Shown here one piece after another: positions 1-10,265 of a stretch of 64,000 nucleotides of DNA. How positions within the stretch are numbered: position 1 is the stretch's first letter; each line of letters opens with the position of its first letter. The DNA is from Choristoneura fumiferana. Taxonomy: Eukaryota > Arthropoda > Insecta > Lepidoptera > Tortricidae. The notes under the pieces are model-generated. The model did not search any database, had not been told where the DNA came from, and saw only the letters and a program-made list of their open reading frames with translations. Location of the stretch: assembly GCF_025370935.1 (NCBI RefSeq), contig NC_133491.1, positions 3,002,960 to 3,066,959 on the forward strand, read 5' to 3'. The position numbers were made by a program, and so were the translations under genes.

Positions 1-1
1 A

Positions 2-114
2 AAAAACTAAAAGTGGCTTTGCTATCCGTCTGAAAGCTTAGTAGCTTAGTTTCATAAAATACAAGACAGCAACGTCAGCGTCTTCGAACTCCATAGTTAG
101 CAGCAGCATAGTTA
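2..114 (+). repeat. 113-bp direct repeat, left copy
   Basis: This 113-bp stretch recurs at 11274-11386 in the same orientation with one mismatch that I can see (ACTCCATAG here, ACTACATAG there). It contains GTAGCTTAGTTTCATAAAAT. No open frame or known family was recognised. The two copies bracket 11.2 kb holding the THAP exon, the piggyBac and Helitron blocks and the P-type transposase remains. The right copy abuts a hAT fossil. Confidence 0.85.
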
Positions 115-270
115 GTTACTGATTCCCGGCCAGCAAATGGCCGAGGCGAGGCCCCGTGGGTAGTTCTAAGCTCCCCTCCCGCACAAGCATGTAAAATATC
201 CAAATCGCAAAAATTTTTGGGGTTGCCATCTGAATCCCTATGGGCCTGATTCTTGACACCTGGAAGCAGG

Positions 271-701
271 CTTAGAATTGTTCGGGTAACAACCACAGAA
301 ATGAAAGGGGCGGGAATCGGTTTTAGCCGGTAAAATTCCGGAACTACTGGGCCCTCCAATCCCAGTGTCCATGACGATTTTTTCGGATCGTGCCCTTTAA
401 CACATCCTACAATCTAAAATAGATCACGGACCTCGCGTCTGTGGACCCTGTAAAAAAGGACGCTGAGACAGGAAAGGCAAGTCATAAAGACTAGGCTTAG
501 AGTTGTTCGGGTAACAACCACAGAAATGAAAGGGGCGGGAATCGGTTTTAGCCGGTAAAATTCCGGAACTACTGGGCCCTCCATTCCCAGTGTCCATGAG
601 GATTTTTTCGGATCGTGCCCTTTAACACATCCTACAATCTAAAATAGATCACGGACCTCGCGTCTGTGGACCCTGTAAAAAAGGACGCTGAGACAGGAAA
701 G
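271..701 (+). repeat. Two tandem copies of a 206-bp unit
   Basis: Positions 271-476 and 496-701 are near-identical, offset by 225 bp; for example CTTAGAATTGTTCGG versus CTTAGAGTTGTTCGG. Both include GGACGCTGAGACAGGAAA. On the minus strand the left copy is part of a 94-codon open frame at 75-359, but the second copy does not keep that frame open, so I do not call a gene. A short piece at the junction (471-494, AGGAAAGGCAAGTCATAAAG) recurs near 1635 next to a possible splice acceptor. Confidence 0.8.
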
Positions 702-731
702 CAGGGGCCTGACAGTTTAGTTTCATTCATC

Positions 732-1567
732 GACGTTGTAGCGCTGCCATTTGTATGATATTATTACAATCTGTGGACCGCCGCCATTTCTTTGCTGTCA
801 TGTCCTTACCCGTCATTGTGTTTTAAACATTGAGTTGAGTGCGGGTATTCTCTTGCGTTCTCCTTCCATTTTGGTCGAGTTGTAGTTCCATGAGTAGCCA
901 TCCTCCTCTGTATAACAATACAATACTCTACTTGCGGTAGTGTTTAGTGCGAGTGATATACCAGTGACTTCCAACATGGCAAAATTCAAGTGTTGTGTTG
1001 TTGATTGTAATTCAACAAGTGCCACTCACAAACTATTTTGCATGCCCAAAAACGACTATTTACGTTATCTTTGGATGTCGTTGCTAGTACCGACTAGCCC
1101 TTATTTGCGGGCTTTAACCAAGAGTCAACTGTTGTTGAAACGCGTATGTAAAAGATATTTTGACCATACTCAGTTCGATCGAATAGGTGCGCGGATTCGA
1201 TATTCGTATGCTTGCCTGTTCACGGAAAAGGAAATGGTTCATGGTGTACCACTCTCGTCTAAGGGTAAGTTTTTCTAACCTTTGCAATAATAGCTTCATG
1301 TTCAAAATTTTATTTAAATATAAATTTAATGGAAAGAGACCCTTTAATGAATAAATGATTAAAAACACTTGGTCGTTTTATTTCATAACTTATAGGAGTA
1401 TGAATAAAAATGAAATTAGTACAAGACATCCGTAACTCCCATTTATCGTAGAGCGCATCACTAGCATTGATTGGAGACTATCGATAATGATTATATCGAC
1501 GTGTGGAAAGCCCTACGACTGTCAAACAAGTACCACAGACTGTAAAATTTAACAGCGCTACAACGTC
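732..1567 (+). mobile_element. Possible THAP-containing element with 15-bp inverted ends
   Basis: GACGTTGTAGCGCTG at 732-746 is matched by its exact reverse complement at 1553-1567. Inside it, ACAATCTGTGG (766-776) pairs with CCACAGACTGT (1533-1543). The segment spans 836 bp and encloses the THAP exon at 976-1264. No convincing target duplication is visible. It may be a small DNA transposon, or the inverted repeats may be subterminal sites of a larger P-type element whose C-terminal half lies near 10.3-11.2 kb. Confidence 0.45.
976..1264 (+). CDS. THAP-domain exon (partial gene)
   Basis: Starting at the ATG in a CAACATGGC context, this exon encodes about 96 residues with the THAP zinc-finger layout: CCVVDC near the start, tryptophan about 40 residues on, and VCKRYF where the family has C-x2-H-F. 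The canonical histidine is therefore replaced by tyrosine, which would weaken zinc binding. A good donor (GTAAGT) follows at 1265. THAP domains are DNA-binding modules of P-element/THAP9 transposases and of many insect regulators. A possible next exon starts at 1635 (acceptor TGTGCAG) and reads ERQVIKTKPRQSQSS up to a GTAATT donor, but its phase does not match a clean splice from this exon. Either a frame break or a missed exon separates them. The degenerate histidine suggests a decaying transposon gene. Confidence 0.65.
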
Positions 1568-1634
1568 AATAATAGGAAACAACAATAATTGACTGTCTTA
1601 TCTGTAGCTAGCTACATATTAGTAATCTGTGCAG

Positions 1635-1733
1635 GAAAGGCAAGTCATAAAGACTAAGCCCCGACAGTCACAGTCTTCCATTCCCACAAAAAAAATACAC
1701 TTGCCAGAAGATGTCAACAAAATTGGTTCTTTA
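1635..1733 (+). pseudogene. Possible second exon of the THAP gene
   Basis: After an acceptor-like CTGTGCAG, an open frame reads ERQVIKTKPRQSQSS and then HLPEDVNKIGSLG, up to GTAATT near 1733. Basic and serine-rich linkers commonly follow THAP domains, but the frame is out of phase with the donor at 1265. The first 22 bases duplicate 473-494. Confidence 0.3.
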
Positions 1734-2057
1734 GGTAATTTTTCTGCATTCACATTTGAAAATAATTTGATTGAAAAAAAAAAAAATAACGACATTTACA
1801 CCATTAGAACAATTTATAAGTAGATTTAATGAAAAAAGATTATATGAACAGCATGTCAATGAAGAAAATGTACCTGTGTCAACCCTTAATTGGACAGAGT
1901 TCGCTGTGGCGAACATACATTTAAAAAAAATCTACTAGACACATTTTTGTATTTATTTAATTAATTTTTGGCTTGAATAGTGGCTTTATACTGTTTATCT
2001 TGGTAGAAAATTATATCATTACTGTGGCAACACTGATTTGTCAGTAGTGCATGCAAA

Positions 2058-2093
2058 ATGGCGGCGAGACGGCAACCGCGAAATATTATCAAG
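2058..2093 (+). CDS. Possible first coding exon of the piggyBac gene
   Basis: ATG GCG GCG AGA CGG CAA CCG opens MAARRQPRNIIK and ends at a possible donor (AAG|GTATTT). It lies 0.5 kb upstream of the piggyBac reading frame and could be its short initiating exon. No acceptor with matching phase was found, so the link is inference. Confidence 0.25.
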
Positions 2094-2237
2094 GTATTTA
2101 TAACATTACATCAGTTTTATCTGGCATTACATTGATAAAAATGACAATATATATTACCAATGAGGTATTGAATCGATGTAAATAGTTTTTAGTTTATATT
2201 TTGTTTTAATTGAGTGACAGTGATACTTCAAATATGA

Positions 2238-2399
2238 TGTTCGAGATACCGAACACCGCCATATTCACAATGAAGTACTAAGTATGGGGCATGTTCGGTG
2301 TGGCGAACACCGCCAGCTACGCAGTGAATAAATGTCATGCTTGCATGTTCGGTGTGGTGAACATAGCCAACTTACCAATGGATTGGTTTTCTTTTTGTA
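2238..2399 (+). repeat. 54-bp tandem repeats built on an 18-bp palindrome
   Basis: TGTTCGAGATACCGAACA (2238), TGTTCGGTGTGGCGAACA (2292) and TGTTCGGTGTGGTGAACA (2346) start exactly 54 bp apart. Each is a TGTTCG...CGAACA-type dyad. Related dyads lie at 1898-1915 (AGTTCGCTGTGGCGAACA) and at 5302-5319 (TGTCCGGTACACCGAACA), beyond the piggyBac gene at each end. The arrangement suits transposase-binding or other subterminal repeats of the piggyBac element, but that role is inferred. Confidence 0.6.
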
Positions 2400-2461
2400 A
2401 ACACTCTAAGAATTGGAATTTGCGGTTGCATATAATAGATTGCATTGTATTTATTACTAGT

Positions 2462-2564
2462 GATGGGCAAGTTACCGAAAGTTTCCTCGTTTTGTATGGG
2501 GAATATTACCAAATGGAAACATTCCCCATACAAAAGGCGGAAACTTTCGAAAACGTGCCCATCA
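2462..2564. repeat. Imperfect hairpin, about 43-bp arms
   Basis: GATGGGCAAGTTACCGAAAG at 2462 pairs with CTTTCGAAAACGTGCCCATC ending at 2564. The inner arms CGTTTTGTATGGGGAAT and ATTCCCCATACAAAAGGCG are also complementary. The loop is about 17 bp. It has the form of a small foldback MITE inserted just before the piggyBac reading frame. Confidence 0.6.
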
Positions 2565-2673
2565 TCATTTCTCACTCACACCGCTAAATTTGCCTGTTTT
2601 ATACTGTTGATTGCTTTTTTTCCTTTTTATTATGCTTGGTTTTTTTTGCATCCTCACCCTCATACCTGGACGC

Positions 2674-5206
2674 AATGACAAAATTTTGGCACTTGTGCCA
2701 CTAAGGAGTGCTTCTTCAGACGGAGGCGAGAACTCTGAAAGTGACAAAGATGAACTGCAGTCATCTGACTCCGGTAGTTCATCTCCAGCACCATCAATTA
2801 GTTCATCCCTTATGAATTTAAGCATAGACAGCTTACATGACGACGCAGGAGTTAATCTTTGTGATAATGACAAAATAACTAACAAATTTTGCAATCACCC
2901 TCTTGATAATATTACATCAGCAGGTGGGATTGAGAGTGAAAAAAATGCTGTCAATGAAAATGTTAGTCTGATACAAGAAAAACCTCCAAATATAATGGAC
3001 GAAACTATGGAAAGTTCGGAACAAGCGCAAGGGTTTGACTACACAAATCATGACAATACATTTCCGTTATCTCCTATTATTGCAGAGGTGTATCCAAATA
3101 ATGCTAAAGATCCAGATTATTTGATGATCCCATCTATATCTTCGCTGCCTTCTTTGCCTTCAGTTGGGCCTTCAACACCGGAAACAGCTTTTGTCCCAAA
3201 ACCAAGAAGACTTAATCGTCAACTATCTTCCTCTAAACAGTCTGAACATACTGATACTGAAAATTTGAATTCTCCGAATCAAATGAACGCTCGCCGTAAA
3301 ATACCCGCAAAAAAATCATTGCCATCTTCAAATTCATCACCATCAGTACGTTCTGGTTCATCAAGGCCTATTCTTCAAGCAAAGCGTAAGACAAGATCAA
3401 AGAGCCAAAAACCTGTTACTGCCAAAAAAGTAAAGAAAAGTAAAAAAAATGGCGTTGGACTATTCGTGGAAAAAGACTGTTTTCAATCATAAAGCAGAAT
3501 TAGAAAAATGTGACGAAGACTACGAAAATATTGCTGAAATTGATACGGCACTGGATCTGTTCTCACTTTTCTTTTCAGCGGATATTTTATCGGATGTAGT
3601 AGAACAAACGAACGTGTACTCCCTGTATAAACTCGGAAGATCCATCAATTTAACAGAAGACGAACTACGTGTAGTGTGAGCTGCGCCTCACACACACTCC
3701 CATTATGTGTCATATAAATAGTCTTAAGGTTTTACAATAAAGGCAGTATTTACTCAGAACTCCGACTTATCGCTTGTCTCCCATCGCCCCACATTATATA
3801 CGAGACTTTCTGGCTATTCTCATAATTATGGGAATAGTTCAAATGCCATCATACACCGATTACTGGAGCAAAAAGTTACGATTTAGTATGGTTGCAGACG
3901 TCATGACATTAAAGCGATTCCAAAAAATTAGACGATACATTCACTTTGCCGACAATACCGTGGATACTTCCGACAGGTACGTACTCGTATTTATTTCTAG
4001 ATACACAAACCTTTATTTCAGTACTTATATTTTATTTACTCCAATTTCATTTTCCATATTTATTGGATTTCATTTCAGGTACCACAAAATGCGGCCTTTT
4101 TGGAAAAAATACGCAAAAACTGTTTAGCCCAAGAACGTGAAACTAAGTTCAGCATTGACGAGATGATGAAACCCTATAAGGGAAAAAAAGCAGGAAACCG
4201 TCGACAATACATGAAGGATAAACCTACCAAGTGGGGTTTTAAAAATTATGTTCGAGCTGGAGTTTCAGGCATGATTTATGATTTCATTCTTTACGGAGCT
4301 GAAGACACGTTTCGAGGTTATACATTTACAGAAAAGGAAGCTTCTGTTGGATTTGGAGCACAAATCGTGCTTGCTTTATGTAAAAGTATAAAGAAAAAAC
4401 CAGCCACCGTGTACTGCGATAATTTTTTTCATCGCCGGAACTAATGTTTATCCTGCGACATGATTATGGAATCTTTGGATTAGGGACAATCAGAAGTAAT
4501 AGGCTAAGGAGTGCTGAAAAACTGTTACCAGGCGATAAAGATATGAAAAAGAAACCTCGAGGAAATTATGCACAGGTAGTATCAGATCAAAAGCTTGCTA
4601 TTGTCAAATGGTACGATAATAAGGCAGTGACATTTATTAGTTCTTACGTGGGCACTGAACCAGTTGAAAAGACTGAACGTTATTGCAAAAATGCAAGGGC
4701 AAAAGTTGCTGTCGATTGTCCCAAAGTGGTCAAAGAGTATAACAAGCACATGGGCGGAGTGGATTTAGCCGACATGCTAATAGCATTATATAAAACTCTG
4801 TTCAAGTGTCGCAGATGGTACATGGCTATATTTGTGCAAATGATTGACATCTGTATAAATAACGCGTGGCTGCTAGGACGTCATAAAAAGGCTTCTGCAG
4901 GAGCAGTCGCTCTGAAAAATTTCCGTCTCGACGTTTATCATGGGTTTGTTGCAAGCTAACAGATCGGCAAAAAGAGACAAAATTCAATGCAACGAAGTCA
5001 AAAATCCATCTAAACCAAGACCTGTGGACTCTGTGCGCTATGACGAATTTGGCCACTTTCCTTCAACAAAAACTGAGGGACGATGCTGCCTGTGCAAAAA
5101 AACACTACGGTTTATTGCATTAAATGTGATTTCCGTATGTGTTTTGTACCCGGAAAGAATCCCAGAAACTGTTTCTTGGCGTTCCATACCCATAAAATAT
5201 AAATAA
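2674..5206 (+). pseudogene. piggyBac transposase pseudogene (PGBD4-like)
   Basis: The frames together resemble a full piggyBac (DDE_Tnp_1_7) transposase. An acidic serine-rich N-terminus and a basic KKVKKSKK stretch fill 2674-3492. The catalytic region follows in shifted frames: FFSADILSDVVEQTN, MGIVQMPSYTDYWSKK, RRYIHFADNTVD, FSIDEMMKPYKGK (first Asp), VYCDNFF (second Asp) and YNKHMGGVDLADM (third Asp). A C-terminal cysteine-rich part begins RCCLCKK near 5081. A 102-bp intron is visible at 3977-4078 (GACAG|GTACGT ... TTTCAG|GTAC). Defects are a frame change near 3455, a roughly 119-bp insertion at 3675-3793, a one-base loss near 4096, another near 4437, and breaks in the C-terminal domain. 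The element is inactive as written, though the catalytic triad motifs remain legible. Terminal TTAA sites and inverted repeats were not resolved. Confidence 0.9.
3675..3793 (+). mobile_element. 119-bp LTR-like insertion in the piggyBac frame
   Basis: Between the RINLTEDELR-type segment and IRDFLAILIIMG, where piggyBac proteins are continuous, lies a 119-bp non-coding insert. It starts TGTGAGCTGCGCC and ends CGCCCCACA, with CATATAAATA and ACAATAAAGG inside. TG...CA ends with a TATA-like and a poly(A)-signal-like motif resemble a very short solo LTR. I see no clear 5-bp duplication. Confidence 0.35.
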
Positions 5207-5652
5207 TGTTATTTTGTTAATTTCCCAGAATAAATTTTACATACTTCTCTAACTTTGATTAGTAAATAATTTCACCCTTCTTATTTCTGATTCGCTGGCA
5301 GTGTCCGGTACACCGAACATGAGTTTCCTGAAAAACTGAAAGCTCAAGATTTTTTTCATTATTTTTTCGGGGCTCCTTATGACCCACAAAAACAGTATTC
5401 AACAATTAAAAACAGTTTTTTTATGTATCTATCCCTGACAAATCAAGGGCTAAAACCCTTATTTTTATACCCGGAGCCTCTATAAGATGATTTGATAGGT
5501 CTCCAAATATTTGATTTTGCACTGTAAAAGTAGCATTGGTGTCGATTCGAAAAATGAATCATTAAGTGCTTAAAAGTTCCCCAGCAATGAAAGTAGATAA
5601 TGTAATACAGTGCACATTTTTCAACGATATTTAACTTTTGAAAATTATAATG

Positions 5653-5760
5653 ACGACCGGATGGCCAAGAGTAGAAGCTTTGCTTAGTTTGGGACTAGGT
5701 CAATTGGTGTCAAGTGGTGTCAAGTGAACTCAAGTGTCCCATGCTATTTATTTATATTTA
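5653..5760 (+). repeat. Metulj-type tRNA-derived SINE, internally deleted
   Basis: The head (GACCGGATGGCCAAGAG) is joined directly to the tail module GCTTTGCTTAGTTTGGGACT, GTCAATTGGTGTCAAGTG and TGATATTTATTTA-type end. The middle of the SINE is missing and the CAAGTGGTGT segment is repeated. Confidence 0.75.
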
Positions 5761-5921
5761 TAACTAGCTGTTGCCCGCGGCTTCGCTCGCGTTAAATATG
5801 GGGTAACACATTATAGAATTTAAAAATCAACCTAGATGATCATAATTCCTTAAACTTTGAACCCCTGTTTCACATCTTTAGGTCAGGGGTGTAATTCTAG
5901 AAAACCCACGTGCTTTTTTAA

Positions 5922-6214
5922 GAATAAGAATAAGAATAAGAATAATTTATTTTAGCAATAAAGTTACATAGTGCACAAAAAATTACAGAAATACACATTT
6001 GAATAAAATACAAATAAAATCATCTGACTTTTCGACGGCCTTCGCACTAGACTCTGGGTCTGTATCGCGAGTGCCAAATGAAGTTTTAAAAATACAAAAT
6101 CCCTAAAAGTAATAAAAGTGAACTTACTTGAAGTGTGTGTATGATTGTGTGTGTACATATGTGTGCGTGTGTGTGTGTGTGTTTGTGTGTGGGTGTGTGT
6201 GTGTGATGTGTGTA

Positions 6215-6256
<42 letters not shown>

Positions 6257-6520
6257 TGTGTGTTGTTTTTTTTACAGGCGTTCAATTGCAGGCTTTAAGG
6301 AGATCTTCCGTATCTTGGTAATTCAGTTTAGCTAGATGTTCTTCTATAGCACTTTTTAGCTTGGCAGCAGATAAGTCTTTGGGGTTCTTGATTTTTTTGC
6401 AAATTTTGTTGTAAATGTTTACATGGGAGTAGGGAGGCAGATGTCTGGCGAAACTAGATTTGATTGATGGCAGAGGTATGCTATATACGCGGCGAGAGGA
6501 GAGGGTAGGAAAGTCATGTC
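5922..6520 (-). mobile_element. 5'-truncated LINE with RT C-terminus
   Basis: On the minus strand, 6490 to 6290 reads RRVYSIPLPSIKSSF, YSHVNIYNKICKKIKNPKD and EEHLAKLNYQDTEDLLKACN then stop. This matches the tail of lepidopteran non-LTR reverse transcriptase ORFs in style, and sequence family is inferred. A 3' UTR with a (CA)n stretch follows (6133-6265), and the end is an (ATTCTT)-type tail near 5922-5955. Both flanks are Helitron sequence and share a TTTTTT-rich junction. Confidence 0.55.
6133..6265 (+). repeat. (TG)n microsatellite
   Basis: An interrupted TG/GT dinucleotide run lies in the 3' UTR of the minus-strand LINE. Confidence 0.95.
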
Positions 6521-9388
6521 TTTTTTGCCCGCGACTTCGTACCTACGCGGCATAGGATTGTTCCCGCAGGATAGGAATAAGTGAATTCAAGAGAAAACCA
6601 CACTGTCCGCAATTGAATTGAAACAGGCTTCTATTATTTCGGGTATCGATTTTTAAAAAGCTTTTACTGATAGTTTTTTTATTAATCCGCTCAGTTTTTC
6701 CAGAGATTCCCCAAACAACCAAGAAGCAGACAAATTTAAATATTTCCTTTTCCCATGGGGAATTTCGAAAAATCCTTACTTAGTGCACTCCTATGATACT
6801 TTATCTACATGTGTGCCAAATTTAGGTCTGTCAGCCTGTCCTGTCACAGTATACTGTTTTACAGGTATGGATAAATTTTGTTACGTAATGAGTTGATTGG
6901 TTTAGCGTAGGTACTTAATGTGTCCTCCTAACCGTTAAGGAGTTATACCTTCCATCATCAGCTCACCTGAATAACCAGAAAGAATACAACTAAAGGTCTA
7001 CCTATACGTGCATATGATGTTTAAAGAAACTTCCTCTAACTCCTAACCGTTAAGGAGTTTAACCTTCCATCATCAGCTCATCAACATGAGATGATGTCTG
7101 TCAGACGCAAATACTTCAATAACTCGAGATAATTATATAAAAAACGTAATGCGTGCCTACAAAATTTGAGGGTTGCCCTCGATTTCCCTGAGATTCCGTC
7201 ATCAGATTCTGATTTGGTGACAATGGGACTACCTCAGGAGTAGATATTATTTCGAATAAAAAATTATTTAAAAAATCGATCCACAATTGAGCGAGAAATC
7301 GGTGAACTAACATAAAAAAATATATATAGCGGAATGCATAACCTCCTCATTTTTTCGAAGTCGGTTAAAGAGCTTTTTGCAGCGTACGTGCAGTATAAAA
7401 TGTTGAATTTTGAAATTTTAGCTTTCTACAACCAGTAAAACGCAAAATCCTGTTTTTTTCCGTTCCCATAAAAAAAACGGGAAATGCTCCCCTACACTCC
7501 CCAAGGAACACACTTGCCAAGTTTCAGCGATCTACGACCAGTAAAAAGAAAAATCCCGTTTTTCCCTGTTCTCGTGTGAATTTTGGACAGGCCTCTCTCA
7601 GTGCTCCTCTACATTGCCGAATTTCAGCTTTCTACCAGTAAAACGAAAAGTCCCATTTTTTCCCTTTCCCGTGAGAATTTCGGCAAATTATCTCTTAATC
7701 GTTCCACAATAATACTAATGCTGTTTAATGTAAAATTGCAATAATACTAACGATAAATCCTGTTTTTTCCTAAAACCTCCCCAAGGAACCTAAATGCCAA
7801 ATTTGAGTTTTCTGCGATCAGTAAAACGAAATATCCCGTATTTTCCCGTTCCCGTTGGAATTTTGGAAAGTCCTCTCTTAACGCTCTTCTACAATCCCCA
7901 AGCAACCTACATGCCGAATTTCAGCTTTCTAGGACCATTAAAATGAAAGATCCTGTTTTTTTCCCTTTCCCATGGGAATTTAAGGAAATTATTTCTTAAT
8001 GGTTTTCTTCACTTCTCAAGCAACTTACATGCCAAATTGCGGCCTTCTGCGACCAGTAAAACGAAAAATCCCATTTTTCCCGTTCCCGTCAGAACTTCGG
8101 GAAATCCTTTTGTAGTGTTCCCCTACACTCCTCAAGGAACCTAAGTATATGCAAAATATCAGTTTTCTAGGACCTGTAAAATGAAAAATCGATCCCGTTA
8201 AACTGAATATAAATCCCGTTTTTTCCTTATCCCGTGGGAACTTCCCAAATTCCTTAAAACTTTTTTACTATTATAATCACCTACTTCTATGCCAAATTTG
8301 AAGAGTCTAGTTATTATAGTTCATAGAGTTCAGTTAAACTGAATATGTAAATCCCGTTTTTTCCTTATCCCTTGGGAATTTTCAAAAATCCTGAAATCGA
8401 TGTTTTAATTAATGTAATACCTACTTGTGAATCAAATTTGAAGTCTAGTTATTACAGTTACTGAGATAGGGTCACTCGGAATCGAATATATAAATCCCGT
8501 TTTTTCCCGTTACCGTTAGAATTTCCAAAAATCCTTCCTTAGTGGATGCCTACATTGTATAAGGTATCTATGTGCAAAATTTCAAGTCTCTAGGTCCAGT
8601 GGTTTGGGCTGTACGTTGAAATATCAACGATTGCTTTTCGATTGACTTTGTCACCACATTACCCCCTTTCAGGGGTTGAATTCTCAAAAAACCTGAAACA
8701 CATGTTTACTTATTTGTTGTTAAGAATACTCCTGTGAAGTTTCGAATAAAATAGTCTAACTAATCTTGTTTCCCCATACTAACTTTGGACCCCCATTTCA
8801 CCCCCTTAGAGGGTGAATTTTGAAAAATCCTTTCTTAGTGCACCCCTAGACCTTAAAAGGAACCTACGTGCTAAATTTGAAATCCCTAGAACCAGCGGTT
8901 TGGGCTGTGCGTTGATACATCAGTCAATCACTTTTGCCTTTTATATATATAGATATTAAGTAGTATTTATTTTTAACCGCCTTCAAATATATTCAGGTGT
9001 GTATGCACTAGTTATTTTATGAAACTGCTAGTTTATTATCACGTTGGTTTGCCATGAATGCTGGAATCAGTAAATTTGTATGGGGCATGGGAGCAATACT
9101 GTAGGTTTAGTATGGTGAGCAGTCATTGTTTTCTCATGTCAATAAAAAAGTATGAAGTGATTATAGCTTTTATTTAGTTAGTTGTCCAGATGGAATCTTG
9201 AAAGCTTAATTTGTTTGACCCACTTCCAGTGGTCGGATAGACTTGAAATTTAACATGCGTATCTAAATCTGGTGACAATATATTATCAATCAAAATCTGG
9301 CAGTGACATGACGTGACGTAACGTGGCGTGAAAAGAGATTGCCAGCCTCGTATCCCTGTATCCACTTGGCCGGTAATTCCTAATTTCC

Positions 9389-9520
9389 CGGCCTCTGCAA
9401 TAATATAGTTTTTGTTGTTAGCTAACTTGAAGGAAGCATTGACTGAGGGCAAATTTAGGCTGGCGGCGTCACCTTACTTAGAAGCGGAAACAGACAAAAG
9501 AAGGATTACCAAAAACAAGA
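9389..9520 (+). repeat. Duplicated exon-like segment, copy 1
   Basis: CCCGGCCTCTGCAATAAT through GACAAAAGAAGGATTA matches 10000-10130 (CCCGGCCTATGTAATAACG ... GACAAAAGGAAGATTA). Both have an acceptor-like TTGTTGTTAG followed by ANLKEAL and EAE-x-DKR in one frame. The basic, charged peptide could be part of the nearby P-type transposase (a coiled-coil linker), but this is inference. Confidence 0.55.
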
Positions 9521-9676
9521 AGTATCGAGATGATTCATTATATCCACCTCTATCGCTCCCTATGTAACCAATTAAAGAAGAATATTTGGGACCAAAGGGG
9601 TTGATATTAATAAACTAGAACTTATGACGTTACATTACAGCACAAAAAAATTATTAGTTTTTTTTTATTATTTAGA

Positions 9677-9800
9677 TAAAATTACATCTGAAAGCAGTGT
9701 GGAAGACCAGACACTAAATGACATCAGTAAAGATAAAGACAGTGACATGGAAAATAAGATACGATCTGTAAATAGCACAAACGATGGCGTCATTCAGGGT
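9677..9800 (+). CDS. Exon-like open frame, unknown
   Basis: After an acceptor-like TTATTTAG the frame reads ITSESSVEDQTLNDISKDKD and NSTNDGVIQG, ending at GGGTAAAAA. It is acidic and serine-rich without a recognised domain. It may be linker sequence of the broken THAP/P-type transposase between its N-terminal THAP exon and its C-terminal region. Confidence 0.25.
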
Positions 9801-9999
9801 AAAAAAAGTTAGTCAGTTAAAACAACATAAGTACAGGTAAGACTTGTATATTTTTAGGGTGCCGTTATTTTATTGGAATTGTTCACCATTATTATATTGA
9901 AATTTTGATTTTAGTTATTTTAAACGTGAATTTCAACATTGTAATGTTATTTTCAGCCGCAGTAAAGGATAATTTCCTAAATTTAAACTGATGAAAATT

Positions 10000-10131
10000 T
10001 CCCGGCCTATGTAATAACGTACTACTTTTGGTTGTTAGCTAACTTGAAGGAAGCATTGGCTGTGGAAAAATCTAGGCAGGTGACGTCATCTTACTCAGAA
10101 GCGGAAAGAGACAAAAGGAAGATTATTAAGT
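10000..10131 (+). repeat. Duplicated exon-like segment, copy 2
   Basis: This is the better-preserved copy of 9389-9520: LANLKEALAVEKSRQVTSSY then SEAERDKRKIIK is open. A Metulj-type SINE tail is joined directly at 10132. Confidence 0.55.
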
Positions 10132-10250
10132 ATGTATTTATCTATATAAGTATGTTTATCCGTTGCCTAGTACACATATTACAAGCTTTGCTTAGTTTGG
10201 GACTAGATCAATTGGTGTCAAGTGTCCCATGATATTTATTTATTTATTAC
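10132..10250 (+). repeat. Metulj-type SINE tail
   Basis: It runs GTATGTATTTATCTATATAA, TTTATCCGTTGCCTAGTAC, AGCTTTGCTTAGTTTGGGAC, and ends TGATATTTATTTATTTATTA. The tRNA-like head is absent. Confidence 0.85.
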
Positions 10251-10265
10251 GAGAACGGGCTACTG

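Larger units (their letters stand above)
5764..8953 (-). mobile_element. Helitron block, minus strand, composite
   Basis: Read on the minus strand, it starts ATCTATATATATAAAAGGC and ends GCGAGCGAAGCCGCGGGC-AACAGCTAG with a T after the CTAG. That is the TC...hairpin-CTAG structure and A|T insertion site expected of Helitrons. No Rep/helicase gene is present, so it is non-autonomous. A second internal Helitron-type 3' end lies near 6525-6560 (TTGCCCGCGACTTCG), so at least two copies are nested or fused. About 7.4-8.9 kb is a degenerate array in which phrases such as GACCAGTAAAACGAAAAATCC, TTTTTTCCCGTTCCCGTGGG and CCTACATGCCAAATTTCAGC recur roughly every 100-150 bp. A LINE is inserted at about 5922-6520. 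Confidence 0.65.

Noticed and set aside
9174..9452. 92-codon minus-strand frame
   Set aside because: It overlaps the duplicated segment read better on the plus strand and has no recognisable domain.
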